55,603 nucleotides of DNA from a virus: positions 1-55,603 of the IMG/VR virus record IMGVR_UViG_3300031772_000046. One strand, given 5' to 3'. This document shows positions 1-8,596 of this stretch, in pieces. Under the pieces are notes generated by a model. The model saw only the letters and a program-made list of their open reading frames with translations. It was not told the origin of the DNA and did not search any database. Numbering within the stretch: position 1 is the stretch's first letter; every line of letters starts with the position of its first letter. Made by a program: the position numbers and the translations under genes.

Positions 1-377
1 ACGAGGTTGGTTGTGTCAACCGATAGGATGAACATGCAGCCGGTCGTGACATCGGAGGCCAGAAGGTTGTCCGCACTCGTATCAAGGTCGGCGGTTTGCT
101 GACCCTTCAGAAACGTGGCGTCAGCCGTGCCAACGTAGTTCGCTTCCAGGATGTCGGCTGAGTCAAGCAGAATGAAATCAGCCTCAACGTCCGTACCGGC
201 GTTCACGTCTTCGATGCATAGGGCATCGGGAGTTGTCCCTCCATTACCCTCCTTGGTCATGCGCTGTGACGAGAACTTGAAGAGACGGCCTGCAACAGCC
301 GTCTCCGAGTCGGTCATATAGAACGCATGAACCTGCGGGGTCGTACCGTGACGATTTCCTACCCAACGGAAAGCCAT
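1..377 (-). CDS. Partial virion protein after scaffold (decoration or capsid-like)
   Basis: This open frame starts at ATG 377, six bases downstream of the scaffold stop, behind AGGTGAC, and runs off the left edge (125 codons seen). The visible part opens MAFRWVGNRHGT and is rich in Thr, Asp, Ala and Gly, as small beta-rich head proteins often are. The order terminase, portal, scaffold, then this gene is where a decoration or major capsid protein normally sits. I do not recognise the family, so the structural role rests on position only. Confidence 0.6.
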   Translation of the reverse strand, partial: MAFRWVGNRHGTTPQVHAFYMTDSETAVAGRLFKFSSQRMTKEGNGGTTPDALCIEDVNAGTDVEADFILLDSADILEANYVGTADATFLKGQQTADLDTSADNLLASDVTTGCMFILSVDTTNL

Positions 378-382
378 CTATG

Positions 383-1255
383 TCACCTCTTGTTTTGTTT
401 CTTGAGAGTGCGCCACATCTCAATGTTCGGAGCACCTTTGCCGCCGTCTTGGGATTTGGCATATGCGATGAGCTTGCGGCGCTCGACCCATTCCTTGCGC
501 GTGAGCCCCGCGCGTTTGCGGGCCTTCTCCTCCTTCTCCTCCAGAACTTCCTCGCGCTCCATGTTGGCTGCCGCACCGCCGCCGGATTCGACGGCGTAGA
601 TCCGCCCATCCTTGAACTTCTCGAAGGCGCCGGCCTCGGCGGAAGCGCGTTGCTTGGCGACGATCTTGGACATCTCCTTCGGGAGTAGATAGCGAAGGGC
701 GGCGACTACGGGCATATCCTCTTCACTTGCCAGTTCCTCGGCTTTCGGCAGTAGTTCATTGAACACGTCGTCACCGATTTGCTGGCGCAGTTCGCTCAGA
801 GGCTTCTCCTCAGTCCGCTGCTTGCGCAGGAACTCATGATCCGCGTCCTCTTCGGGATCCCTCTGGGGTTCGCGGCGCGGGGGTGGGTACTGTTGCTGAT
901 CGACGGGGGGCTGTTGTAGGGGGGGCTGCATCTTCTGCCGCAGGAACTCATGCACCTGCGATAGAGGGATGTTGAGCAGTTCCTGGATCTGTCTGGCCGA
1001 AGCGAGTATCGCCTTGGCCTCGTCCCTGTCGCAGCCGAACTCCTTCTCGATTTCACGCACCGCTTGCTTCTTGCCCTTGTTGTGTTCGCGGGCCATGATC
1101 TTCGCTGCTTCCCGCTCGGTCAGGAGCTTCTGGGTTTTTTCCGGCTCACCAGTAGCCGTCTGGCTATCGTCGTCCAGTACGTCGCCCGTTGTCACCGGGG
1201 CGTCGGTGTCGTCGTCGTCGTCAGCGAACATCTGGAGATCAAACACGGTATCCAT
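383..1255 (-). CDS. Scaffolding protein (head assembly)
   Basis: This 290-residue protein lies between portal and the next head gene, the usual scaffold position. It is highly charged. The N-terminus carries FDLQMFADDDDD; the FDLQ-FA start is common on scaffold and capsid proteins of Firmicutes phages. Residues about 110-140 are a Gln/Pro/Arg-rich linker, and a Glu/Lys/Arg-rich helix with coiled-coil character (about 225-255) is followed by a basic C-terminus that could contact coat protein. It should act inside the procapsid and leave before packaging. The start has GGAGGT upstream. The call rests on composition, motif and synteny, as scaffolds are poorly conserved in sequence. Confidence 0.75.
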   Translation of the reverse strand: MDTVFDLQMFADDDDDTDAPVTTGDVLDDDSQTATGEPEKTQKLLTEREAAKIMAREHNKGKKQAVREIEKEFGCDRDEAKAILASARQIQELLNIPLSQVHEFLRQKMQPPLQQPPVDQQQYPPPRREPQRDPEEDADHEFLRKQRTEEKPLSELRQQIGDDVFNELLPKAEELASEEDMPVVAALRYLLPKEMSKIVAKQRASAEAGAFEKFKDGRIYAVESGGGAAANMEREEVLEEKEEKARKRAGLTRKEWVERRKLIAYAKSQDGGKGAPNIEMWRTLKKQNKR

Positions 1256-1329
1256 TGATTGGATTACCTCCGGTTTTATAGTCCCGCGGTGGACTTATTC
1301 AGGGTTTTGCGCTCCCTGTAGCGTCCCGA

Positions 1330-3366
1330 TTACGCGAGGGTCGCGGGGCCGACACGGCGGCCCATGTCAAGCGCCTCCGGCGGAACCGGAGGCTCGACGC
1401 CGAATTGCCGCACTTGTTCCAGTTGCGCTGGCAGTTGCGGCCCTACGGCGGGAACGGGCATCTGTTGGGCTTGTCCCACGCCGGGCTGTCCCGGCATCTG
1501 GGGCTCTACGGGAGGAGTCATGCCCGCCCCTTGCAACAGGGCGGGGATGCCTTGAAGCAATTCGGGGTTCTGTTCGAGCAGGATTCTCAGCTTGTCCTCC
1601 GGTGTCAGATCCTCCTCTCGCGGCAGCGGCAGCCACACGGCTATCCTGCCGTCTGGGGACATCATGTTGAGTTCCTGGCGCTTCCTGAGTCGCTGCTTGA
1701 TCGCCTCCCTCTCTGGTAGCTCGGAGATGTCAAGCAGACCCTCAATGTCTATGCCCCCGATGGGGAACAACTCTTTGGCCTGCTGCATCTTGAACGCTCT
1801 GGTGATCTGGAAGGCATCGGACCCCTCCCACGTCCAGTCGAAGTAGGCGCGTTTGCGCTTGGCGTCGAGTTTCTCCCGATTCCACGTGGGTTTCCCGCCC
1901 TCTAGAATCGGTTGGCCCTCTGCGTCCACCTCCTTGACCATGCGATACTGGGGAAGCTCAACGTGGTTGGCACGCTCGTAGCAGAAGTCCTGTGGCACAC
2001 CGTTCTTGCCAAGGATCCGAAGCCACTTTTCCTCCGGCCAGAACTGCAGGCACAGGGAATAGACCTGCTCGGCCAAGCGGGCCATGGCCTGCTTCTTCAT
2101 CGCCACCATCGCGACTGCGCTCCTGGCGCCCGCCTCATTCAAAAGAGCCATGCCCGTAGCCGTCGGGACGCCGCCGGGCTTCTCGCCACGGCTGACATCA
2201 AACGTGCGTGTCTGCTTGTCCATCTCGAACTTCTTTGTTTCACGCTGCTGCGGTATGTGCGGGGGGAGTTGGGCGGCCTCCAGGCGCTTGATCTGGTTCA
2301 CGTCACGCACGGGCAGGACCAGACCGATTGCGTTGGTCAGCTTCTTGATATTGAGGATGTTCTTCCATTGGCAAATCGTCTGGGGATGTCCGACCGCCTT
2401 CACATTCGTTTCGATCTCGCGGTCGTAGAAGTCGATGCTGTCCTGGATCTTCTCGCACGCCTCCATCGGCGTCCGGCCCCAGAACCGCGCCTCATCCTTG
2501 ATGCAGGGAACGGGGACGACGGGGAGCTGGCGGTGGTTGTAGAACGTCTTCTTGGTCTTCTCCTCGTCCCTGCTGTGGTGAAGCACGACGAGGTTGGAAC
2601 CGGCCAGGTGCGCGACGTGAACGCCGCCATCGGCCAGATACCAGTACTCGTACACCATCGCGTGGGTGTGCGAGGCGGCAAGGTTGGAGATTGCCGCCGC
2701 ATCATCCTCTTCGGCTTGAACAATCGGATGGTCGCGGTCAAGCGTCGTGCCCGTATCGCCGTAGAGTTCCACATCGCCGAAAGATGATTCGGATTCAACG
2801 TACTGCCAGTTCTCGGGCCACCGCTTCTTGATGTAGGAGAGGGGCCGCTTGTTTGCGTAGAGGAAGAACTGGCAATCGTCGATGTCAAGGGCGTTGGGAT
2901 CCTGGAAGCAGTTGACCGGGCTAACCACGTCAACTTTTATGTCTTCGGTGCTGGGGTCGTAGTACGGCTTCAGTATCGCATCCCCGAGCTTGGCGCGCAG
3001 GCGCTCCAGCCGCTCTTCCTTCTCGGGCCACCTGCTCTTCTGTAGCACGAACAGGAACATGGCCGATGCTTGGTCCGCAAGTTCATCGTCGCCGGGTTCC
3101 GTCGCCGCCGCAGAGGCGTTGTAGCTTCTGGATACGCTGTTGGCTATGATCTCTTCGGTTTTGGCCTGGAAGAAGTTCGTCTGCGGGTTGGGCATCCAAT
3201 CTTCCGCAGGCGCTTTCAATTGTTCGCCGTAGTAGTATGAATCGAGCTTGATCATGCGGTCGTTGTCGTTACTCTTCTGCGCCTTCGCGGCGGAGTAGTC
3301 CAACTGGAACCGCCGCTGGATCTCCAGATGCTCGTCAGGCGGCGAATAAAAGGTTACATCGCCCAC
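1330..3366 (-). CDS. Portal protein
   Basis: This 678-residue protein forms the dodecameric ring at the capsid vertex through which DNA is packaged and ejected. It follows TerL with a 13-nt overlap. The N-terminal part has the portal-like pattern VVSPVNCFQDPNALDIDDC (near residue 165), typical of P22-type portals, where a DPxA..xxDC segment follows the clip and stem. The C-terminus is Pro/Gln-rich (GQPGVGQAQQMPVPAVGPQL), likely a flexible tail. Length fits large P22-like portals. The call is well supported by sequence pattern and by its place between terminase and scaffold. Confidence 0.9.
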   Translation of the reverse strand: MGDVTFYSPPDEHLEIQRRFQLDYSAAKAQKSNDNDRMIKLDSYYYGEQLKAPAEDWMPNPQTNFFQAKTEEIIANSVSRSYNASAAATEPGDDELADQASAMFLFVLQKSRWPEKEERLERLRAKLGDAILKPYYDPSTEDIKVDVVSPVNCFQDPNALDIDDCQFFLYANKRPLSYIKKRWPENWQYVESESSFGDVELYGDTGTTLDRDHPIVQAEEDDAAAISNLAASHTHAMVYEYWYLADGGVHVAHLAGSNLVVLHHSRDEEKTKKTFYNHRQLPVVPVPCIKDEARFWGRTPMEACEKIQDSIDFYDREIETNVKAVGHPQTICQWKNILNIKKLTNAIGLVLPVRDVNQIKRLEAAQLPPHIPQQRETKKFEMDKQTRTFDVSRGEKPGGVPTATGMALLNEAGARSAVAMVAMKKQAMARLAEQVYSLCLQFWPEEKWLRILGKNGVPQDFCYERANHVELPQYRMVKEVDAEGQPILEGGKPTWNREKLDAKRKRAYFDWTWEGSDAFQITRAFKMQQAKELFPIGGIDIEGLLDISELPEREAIKQRLRKRQELNMMSPDGRIAVWLPLPREEDLTPEDKLRILLEQNPELLQGIPALLQGAGMTPPVEPQMPGQPGVGQAQQMPVPAVGPQLPAQLEQVRQFGVEPPVPPEALDMGRRVGPATLA

Positions 3367-5216
3367 AGTTGCTCGTCCTCCTCCTCTTCCTCAACGGAGG
3401 GATGCTTCCACCCTTTGTCGGTGTCTTTGACCTGCTTGGCTCTGCCGGGAACAAAGGGTTCGACCTTTGGCGCCGGCGACATCTCCGTCAGTTGGACAGC
3501 AATACCCATGGCTATGATCGTGTCGTCGCACTTACCCTTGACCGCACGCGGCTTGCCCTTGGCATCGCGGATGAACGTCAGGCATTCATCTATGAAGCGG
3601 CGGGAATGTGTCTTCAGTTCCTCCGTCCTCAAGACACGTCCCAGGCCGTCCACAAGGATCGGGCGCGTCTTCTTGTCCGTCGCCCACCCAAGTTCCTCGC
3701 GCATCTCGTCTGTCTCTTTATCAACGTAGGTGCGTTTGTACTGGGGCGTGTTCTTCTCGCGCAGATAGCGGATCACGGTTAGGCCGTGCTGCATGGCCTC
3801 GACGCCGACAAGGGCGTGGTTGTAGTACGCGCTGAGCTTTTCGAGTTCATGGCCGTACTCATCGGGATCCATGTGCCCATGCCATTCGGCGCAATGATTC
3901 AGGTTCGAGTCCAGAACCTGGGCGCAGGAGTAGTCGCCGTGCTCCAGCCCTTCGGCCACGTCCCCGCCGATGAAGTACTCCTCTTGGGGGTCGGGATTGT
4001 GCCATATCTCCAAGTAGCCGCCCGACATCGGCACGAACTTGACTTGTTTATCCGCCAGTTCGAGGTTGCCGACCGCGCCCTCCTTGCAGGCCAACTGCCG
4101 CTTCTGAAGCATCTTCTTGTCCCACACCGGACGGCCCGAATGCAGGAACGCTTCCTCTTCGGTTGAGGGATACTGCCAGGCGAAGATGTCCGAGTCGCCG
4201 TTGCACTGGATCGATGCGATGATCATCCTGCGCCAGTTCAGCTGCTCGGGCGTCAGGTTGTACTTCTTCATCATCGCCAGTTCGTATGAGTCCGACGGCT
4301 TGCCGCTTTCGGGGCTGAACTCGGGCTTGCTTATACCGGCCAGGAACGCCTTCTTCGCGTCAGGGCTATCAAAGGGCTGCGTGTAGTCGGGGAAGTCGAA
4401 CCACGGGAAGAAGAACGCCTTAAACCCGTTCTCCCCGCGCTTGGCCGCCCAATAGGTGTCGTAGAAGTAGTCGCCGATGTTGCCGCCGGTTGACTCCAGG
4501 ATGACCATCGTACCCGCCATCTCGGGAACGGCGGGCATCATTGCGGCCATCAGCCGCTTGCCGTCTTTCCATTCTGCCACCTCAGAGCCGTGGAAGTTAT
4601 GGATGGTGTAACTGCGACCTGCTCTGAGGTTGGCGGCGGTGTCAATAAGGATCTTGCTGTTCAGCGAAGGACGCGGATCCTTCGACGACGGGTTACGGAA
4701 CAGCAGTTCCTTCTTGTTCGAGGAGGCGGTCGCCGGTTGAAGATGGGCGGGCAGGTTATCATGGATGAGCCGCGACATGTCGAAGATGGTCTTTGACGCA
4801 TCGTCGTCGTGGGCGATGATCATGCTGTTGACGTTTGGATGGGTGGCGGTGTCGGTGTAGATCAACGCTTCTGTGATCGTACTCATACCCGTCTGGCGCG
4901 GCTTCAGGATGATGATCCTGACGGGCTTGCCTATGGTCCGCTGATGCACGATCTCCCGATAAAGCCTCTCCTGGACGACGTTGGGCTTGAGCAGTATCAA
5001 GCCCTTCTCCTTCGTCGTGATGTAGACGAAGTTCTCTATGAACCAGAGATCATCTTCGGCCGCGTGCAGACACTCATACTCAAGGCGGAGGGCGCGGAGT
5101 CTCTGGTCGGCCTCGCGCTCTTCGTCGGGAGTGAACATCCCCAGGTTCTTGCGCCGTTCGTATTCGGGGATGAGAAGGCCAAGTTCGCGTTCGATGTCCT
5201 TTGCGGTCAGCATCAT
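3354..5216 (-). CDS. terL: Terminase large subunit (packaging ATPase and nuclease)
   Basis: This 620-residue motor protein translocates and cuts genome DNA into the procapsid. The ATPase half has a Walker A-type loop, KPRQTGMST (residues 105-113), and a Walker B-like HGSEVAEW near 210. The C-terminal RNase H-like nuclease half shows an acidic GGDVAEG near 410 and a second acidic cluster, CDDTIIAMG, near 575. It ends in a Glu-rich tail. ATG ATG at 5216/5213 gives two possible starts; the second has better spacing to GGGGG. The TerS-like gene lies about 3 kb upstream rather than adjacent. Confidence 0.95.
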   Translation of the reverse strand: MMLTAKDIERELGLLIPEYERRKNLGMFTPDEEREADQRLRALRLEYECLHAAEDDLWFIENFVYITTKEKGLILLKPNVVQERLYREIVHQRTIGKPVRIIILKPRQTGMSTITEALIYTDTATHPNVNSMIIAHDDDASKTIFDMSRLIHDNLPAHLQPATASSNKKELLFRNPSSKDPRPSLNSKILIDTAANLRAGRSYTIHNFHGSEVAEWKDGKRLMAAMMPAVPEMAGTMVILESTGGNIGDYFYDTYWAAKRGENGFKAFFFPWFDFPDYTQPFDSPDAKKAFLAGISKPEFSPESGKPSDSYELAMMKKYNLTPEQLNWRRMIIASIQCNGDSDIFAWQYPSTEEEAFLHSGRPVWDKKMLQKRQLACKEGAVGNLELADKQVKFVPMSGGYLEIWHNPDPQEEYFIGGDVAEGLEHGDYSCAQVLDSNLNHCAEWHGHMDPDEYGHELEKLSAYYNHALVGVEAMQHGLTVIRYLREKNTPQYKRTYVDKETDEMREELGWATDKKTRPILVDGLGRVLRTEELKTHSRRFIDECLTFIRDAKGKPRAVKGKCDDTIIAMGIAVQLTEMSPAPKVEPFVPGRAKQVKDTDKGWKHPSVEEEEEDEQLWAM

Positions 5217-5326
5217 GAACCCCCGTCAGAAAACAAATACGCCGGGCGACCCAATGCCTTGAAGCACAGGGCCACCCGGCGCATTACAGCGCACTAGGGC
5301 CACGAGGTATCGGTTGTTAGATGCTA

Positions 5327-5521
5327 CTACTCAATCGTAATGGTCAGGATCTGGCCGACGTGGTATTTGGCCGCGTCTTCCGCGGAAGCTAGGAGCTGCG
5401 CGTCAACGGGTGGGAAGGCACCTGGGTCACTCTGGCCGACAAGGGTCAGATACTTCACAAACCCGGACGGACCTGGCAATTCCATAGTTCCGATTTGCTG
5501 CACCTTGCATGTGAACGTCAT
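5327..5521 (-). CDS. Small hypothetical protein
   Basis: A 64-residue protein whose ATG overlaps the stop of the preceding gene (ATGA at 5518-5521), so translation is probably coupled. The opening (MTFTCKVQQIGTMELP) resembles that of the 94-residue protein at 13943-14227 (FRVCVKTTMELP), suggesting distant paralogues. It is beta-strand-rich with no recognised domain. Downstream, before terL, is a gap of about 110 nt that holds an imperfect GC-rich hairpin (5240-5282) without a T-run. Confidence 0.7.
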   Translation of the reverse strand: MTFTCKVQQIGTMELPGPSGFVKYLTLVGQSDPGAFPPVDAQLLASAEDAAKYHVGQILTITIE

Positions 5522-5766
5522 GCGGATTCCTCCTCGTCAACGGGCCTTACTTCCAGCACGAACTCCCGCCACAACGTATATGGCTTCATGGCCTCCTGGG
5601 TTGCGAGAATGCGGATGCCGTTCGACTCGAAAGTGATAACGCCCTCGTTCCCGTTGCCCAAGTCTACCCTTCGCGCACCGTGCAGCACCGCTTCCACTAA
5701 GGGCGGACAGGCGGGGTGTGACTCCGCCTTTGCAATCTTCTCGTAGACCGTAAGGTTCATTTTCAC
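5518..5766 (-). CDS. Small hypothetical protein
   Basis: An 82-residue protein in the string of small late genes upstream of terL. GTG 5766 sits 7 nt after AGGGGGA, a better fit than the in-frame ATG at 5760 or the far ATG at 5790. Its stop overlaps the next start. Apart from an acidic C-terminus (VRPVDEEES), no motif or domain was recognised. Confidence 0.7.
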   Translation of the reverse strand: MKMNLTVYEKIAKAESHPACPPLVEAVLHGARRVDLGNGNEGVITFESNGIRILATQEAMKPYTLWREFVLEVRPVDEEESA

Positions 5767-5786
5767 GAAGATTCCCCCTCTTCCTT

Positions 5787-5954
5787 TCATTCCACATACA
5801 CCGTCCGCGTCACGCCCTCTGCGTCCTTGATGCCCACCTGTGTTAGGGCCAATACGTCACCATTACACCTGGGGCACGTGATGTGAACCCCGCCGTCACG
5901 AATGACGGCGACCTTGCGCTCACACGCCTTGTTGGGGCAATGGATGCCTTTCAT
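5787..5954 (-). CDS. Small zinc-ribbon protein (55 aa)
   Basis: A complete 55-codon frame from ATG 5954 to TGA 5787. The protein has a CPNKAC knuckle near its N-terminus and CPRC about 18 residues later, the spacing of a four-cysteine zinc ribbon. It resembles Com-like zinc-finger proteins found beside phage genes, but no function can be assigned. It lies in line between the basic 57-residue gene and the 82-residue gene. Confidence 0.65.
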   Translation of the reverse strand: MKGIHCPNKACERKVAVIRDGGVHITCPRCNGDVLALTQVGIKDAEGVTRTVYVE

Positions 5955-5969
5955 GCACCATCCCTCGCA

Positions 5970-6143
5970 TTAACGCTTGTGCTTCTTCTTCGTGGTCTTC
6001 TTGGGCTTCTTCTTCGCCTTTTCGGGGAGGGACTTAATGTTGGGCGTGTGTTCCGCCCATCGCTTGGCGGTCCCTTTCTCAATGTCACCTCTGGCCTCGG
6101 CTGCGAACATGAAACGTCGCTGACGCTGACTACGGAATGGCAT
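5970..6143 (-). CDS. Small basic protein (57 aa)
   Basis: The frame runs from ATG 6143 to TAA 5970. The N-terminus (QRRFMFAAEARG) followed by GTAKRWAEHT and a very Lys-rich tail is a pattern I know from many short phage and metagenomic proteins of unknown function. The basic tail suggests nucleic-acid binding, which is inference. The start overlaps the previous stop as TAATG, so translation is likely coupled. Confidence 0.7.
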   Translation of the reverse strand: MPFRSQRQRRFMFAAEARGDIEKGTAKRWAEHTPNIKSLPEKAKKKPKKTTKKKHKR

Positions 6144-6295
6144 TATCGGGGCGTCTTTGGGCGCGATAGGCCCGGACGCATGGATGCCTTGGGCGTGATC
6201 AACTTCACCGGGGACTGCTTGACACGCTTCGCGGGTTTGGGCCAGGGCTGCAACTTTGCGCCCTTGCCGCCTCCTGCGGTACGAACGTCAGGCAA
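6143..6295 (-). CDS. Small Lys/Pro-rich protein (50 aa, TTG start)
   Basis: The frame is open from GTG 6304 and TTG 6295 to TAA 6143. TTG 6295 is preferred because it lies 5-6 nt after GAGGTGA. The protein is basic and proline-rich (KPAKRVKQSPVK) and probably unstructured. Its stop overlaps the next start. Function is unknown; that it is a gene is inferred from the ribosome-binding site and the tight spacing on both sides. Confidence 0.5.
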   Translation of the reverse strand: MPDVRTAGGGKGAKLQPWPKPAKRVKQSPVKLITPKASMRPGLSRPKTPR

Positions 6296-6317
6296 TGGGC
6301 TCACCTCGCTTCATCTG

Positions 6318-6623
6318 TTAGGATAGATGCGTGATTCCGGCAGGACACACCCCGGCGGAATGGTCTGTGATTACTACCGGGCCAACGTATTGCCTCGCTG
6401 CTTTCCCGCGTCGCCAGGTCGGGGAGCGAAACCGGCACAAGTGGTTAATCAGGCATCCGGCACACTTCCTGGCTCTGAGAACAGGTGTCCCTCGCCAGTC
6501 ACAGACCGCTCTTCCATGCCCTTTTGACGGCCCCGAAGATGCTTCCTCAATTGCTGCCGTTACTTCATCCCGCCATTTGCACAGGTCGCGGTGCAGGCAC
6601 CCAAGACACAGACTGTTTGCCAT
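6318..6623 (-). CDS. Cysteine-rich small protein
   Basis: A 101-residue protein with two Cys-rich knuckles, CLGCLHRDLC near the N-terminus and CAGCLINHLC near residue 55, likely binding zinc. AGGGGGA lies 6 nt before ATG 6623. Its first 59 nt overlap the end of the glycosyltransferase gene in another frame. No family was recognised; several neighbours show similar CxxC...C patterns. Confidence 0.75.
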   Translation of the reverse strand: MANSLCLGCLHRDLCKWRDEVTAAIEEASSGPSKGHGRAVCDWRGTPVLRARKCAGCLINHLCRFRSPTWRRGKAARQYVGPVVITDHSAGVCPAGITHLS

Positions 6624-7458
6624 CTGTCTTCCCCCTCATGTACGCCTCGTACTCACTCTCCCTGTACAGATGGGTAGCAGGGTAGTGCGTGTCAAGCCAG
6701 ATGCCGAAGCCGTGGACAGCGGCGCGCACGCAGAACGCGCGATCCTCCCATTGCGACCACGACACGTTGTCAATGGGTTCGTAACGGATACCCGCCTCCA
6801 GGACATCTCGCCTGATCAGGATGCAGGCGCCCGTTCCACCCACCTTGTACAGGCCGGGGACGCGGTACTTCGCGCCGGGTTCGTCGCCTTGCTTGTCCAC
6901 AATGAACGTGTAGAAGTCCAGATCCCATGCGTTGGGCTGCGGAGGGAGACCGGGGTTCCAGCGCGTCCAGTAGACTTCGGCAATGATGGGCATGTTGGCG
7001 GCGACAAGTTGGCGCAGGGTCTTCGGATGAAGGACAAGATCCGAATCCACAAGGAAGAGGTGGCTGGGCCTAAGCTTGTCAGGCGCAGAGAGGGTGATAA
7101 CTTGCACCCCCGTCTTGGTTGACGCAACGCCCGCTATCATGTCGATGGGGCGGATGGGCCCACACGCCCGCTCAATGATGAGGTTCTTCATCGCCGCGAC
7201 GTTCGACAGGTTGTCCCGCGTCCAGCGGTGCGTCTCTTCGTCCCGGTTGTACGCACCGGCATCGTCCCACTCGTAGAACTCCGTGGGGTAGCGCAGACCG
7301 TCAAGTATCGCCCGCGCCTCATCCCTGTTCTCGCCGTTCAGCACGAAGAAGCATGAGACTTCCAGGCCGTCGGTATCAAGGCCGTTCAGGCCGTTGACGT
7401 ACTCGCGCAGTATGTGCGGCCGCTCACGGACGGGGGCGGCTATGAGGATGCTGGTCAC
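6565..7458 (-). CDS. Glycosyltransferase family 2-like
   Basis: A 297-residue GT-A fold enzyme. The N-terminus (MTSILIAAPVRERP) and a DSD metal/nucleotide-sugar motif at 138-140 (HLFLVDSDLVL) are typical. Near 205 is GGTGACILIRRDVL, and WEDRAFCVRAAVHGF follows near 240, the usual acceptor-side pattern. It should transfer a sugar from an NDP-donor to an unknown acceptor such as a virion protein, DNA base or host glycan. A second glycosyltransferase and the FkbM and class I methyltransferases lie in the same operon, suggesting a glycan-modification set. Confidence 0.85.
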   Translation of the reverse strand: MTSILIAAPVRERPHILREYVNGLNGLDTDGLEVSCFFVLNGENRDEARAILDGLRYPTEFYEWDDAGAYNRDEETHRWTRDNLSNVAAMKNLIIERACGPIRPIDMIAGVASTKTGVQVITLSAPDKLRPSHLFLVDSDLVLHPKTLRQLVAANMPIIAEVYWTRWNPGLPPQPNAWDLDFYTFIVDKQGDEPGAKYRVPGLYKVGGTGACILIRRDVLEAGIRYEPIDNVSWSQWEDRAFCVRAAVHGFGIWLDTHYPATHLYRESEYEAYMRGKTDGKQSVSWVPAPRPVQMAG

Positions 7459-7480
7459 AAACTTACCCCCTCACCGGATG

Positions 7481-7582
7481 CTACTTCTTGCCCTTCTTCA
7501 GGGTGCCGCCGACATTAGCGCCGATGGTGGGATCGCTCTTGCCGCCCATGGTGCCCGAGACGCCGTTGAACTTGAAGCCCAT
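7481..7582 (-). CDS. Tiny Gly-rich protein (33 aa)
   Basis: The frame runs from ATG 7582 to TAG 7481 behind a good AGGTGA site six bases upstream. The peptide is glycine-rich and ends in a Lys-rich GTLKKGKK. It lies between two supported genes with short spacers. Nothing in the sequence points to a function. Confidence 0.5.
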   Translation of the reverse strand: MGFKFNGVSGTMGGKSDPTIGANVGGTLKKGKK

Positions 7583-7588
7583 GCGTTG

Positions 7589-7915
7589 TCACCTGCCTTT
7601 CTGCTTTTGGGCTTCGATGGCCGCCCTTATCCGCTCATCCTGGGACACCGTATTGACGGGTGTGCGCTTGATTGGATCACCGACGTTGCCGATCCACTTC
7701 GCTTGCGCGTTTGTCCATTGGGTCATGAACGCGCGCTCGTACTCGCCCGCGCAATCGGGGCAGATGTCCTGGCGGGCGATCTCCGCGAATCTGACTTCAG
7801 CCCTCTGCTCGGCCTCCTTTGCGGCGGGGTCGTCACCGTGGAAGGCATGGTCGAACATCACCGCCCAGTAGTAGGGCCGACCGCACTTGCTGCAACGTCC
7901 ACTCTCTGAAGTCAT
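7589..7915 (-). CDS. Small zinc-ribbon protein
   Basis: A 108-residue protein with CSKCGRPYYW at residues 8-17 and CPDC near 52, forming a likely four-cysteine zinc site separated by an acidic helix. The C-terminus is basic and helical. GAGGGG lies just before ATG 7915. No family was recognised. Confidence 0.7.
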   Translation of the reverse strand: MTSESGRCSKCGRPYYWAVMFDHAFHGDDPAAKEAEQRAEVRFAEIARQDICPDCAGEYERAFMTQWTNAQAKWIGNVGDPIKRTPVNTVSQDERIRAAIEAQKQKGR

Positions 7916-7937
7916 GCACCCCTCGGGCAGGTACAGT

Positions 7938-8180
7938 CTAGGCTTCCTTGCGTTTGGAATAAAGAGCGGAAAGCCTCTCTGCAGTTGCCCTCACCTCCGG
8001 GTCAGACGGGTCGAATGGCTCTTCGTCGGGGATGCCCGCCCGCTGTCGCGGTTTGGCGGGGATAGGCGCATCGGGAAGCGCGGCGATCAGGGCGCGGTAG
8101 AGGAAGATACCGGCCACGCCTCCGACAACAATGCCCAGCACGAAGGACGCGAAGCCCACGGTTAGTGCGATGCCGAGCAT
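7938..8180 (-). CDS. Single-pass membrane protein
   Basis: An 80-residue protein with one N-terminal transmembrane helix (about residues 3-25, IALTVGFASFVLGIVVGG) and a charged Pro-rich tail ending in SALYSKRKEA. ATG 8180 is preferred over an upstream start because the extra residues would be out-of-frame reading of the TerS-like gene, with which it overlaps by 19 nt. Function unknown. Confidence 0.65.
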   Translation of the reverse strand: MLGIALTVGFASFVLGIVVGGVAGIFLYRALIAALPDAPIPAKPRQRAGIPDEEPFDPSDPEVRATAERLSALYSKRKEA

Positions 8181-8596
8181 GGCTTCTTCGCCAACCTTCT
8201 GAAGAACTCGATGTTCTCCTGGGCACTTCCTGCGTGTTGGGTGATCGATGTGGGCCCACCCGTCAGCAGCTGCGCCAACTTGGGCGTCTCCAGGCACAGG
8301 CGAATCAGTTCCTGATTTGTGATGTCGCCACTCTCCAGGCGCTTCTTTATCGCATCGCGTGTGACATCGTGGAGCCCCCAGAGTTCGGACGCCCGTTCGC
8401 CCTTCGCCAGGTCAAGTGCGGCCTTCAGGGCGGGGTCTGGGATCTTCTTCTGCTCGGCGTCCCACCCACGCACGGTGTTAGCCGGTACGCCCGTGCGCTT
8501 GGCGACCTCAACGCTGGTCAGACCCTCCGCCAGCATCGTCAGGGCGCGTATCTTCTGCTCTTTGGGCCATTCAGTCGTCTTGTTCAATCGCGCCAC
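8162..8596 (-). CDS. Putative terminase small subunit (HTH protein)
   Basis: A 144-residue protein with an N-terminal helix-turn-helix (about residues 12-45, LTSVEVAKRTGVPANTVRGW) followed by helices, as in small terminases and related phBC6A51-type phage proteins. A small terminase would recognise the packaging site and regulate TerL. It lies on the same strand as terL but about 3 kb upstream, and it overlaps the glycosyltransferase stop by 13 nt. It could instead be a DNA-binding regulator, so the packaging role is inferred. Confidence 0.6.
   Translation of the reverse strand: MARLNKTTEWPKEQKIRALTMLAEGLTSVEVAKRTGVPANTVRGWDAEQKKIPDPALKAALDLAKGERASELWGLHDVTRDAIKKRLESGDITNQELIRLCLETPKLAQLLTGGPTSITQHAGSAQENIEFFRRLAKKPCSASH

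Noticed and set aside
969-1670. 233-codon plus-strand frame
   Set aside because: Opposite scaffold and portal, Ser/Arg-rich; shadow.
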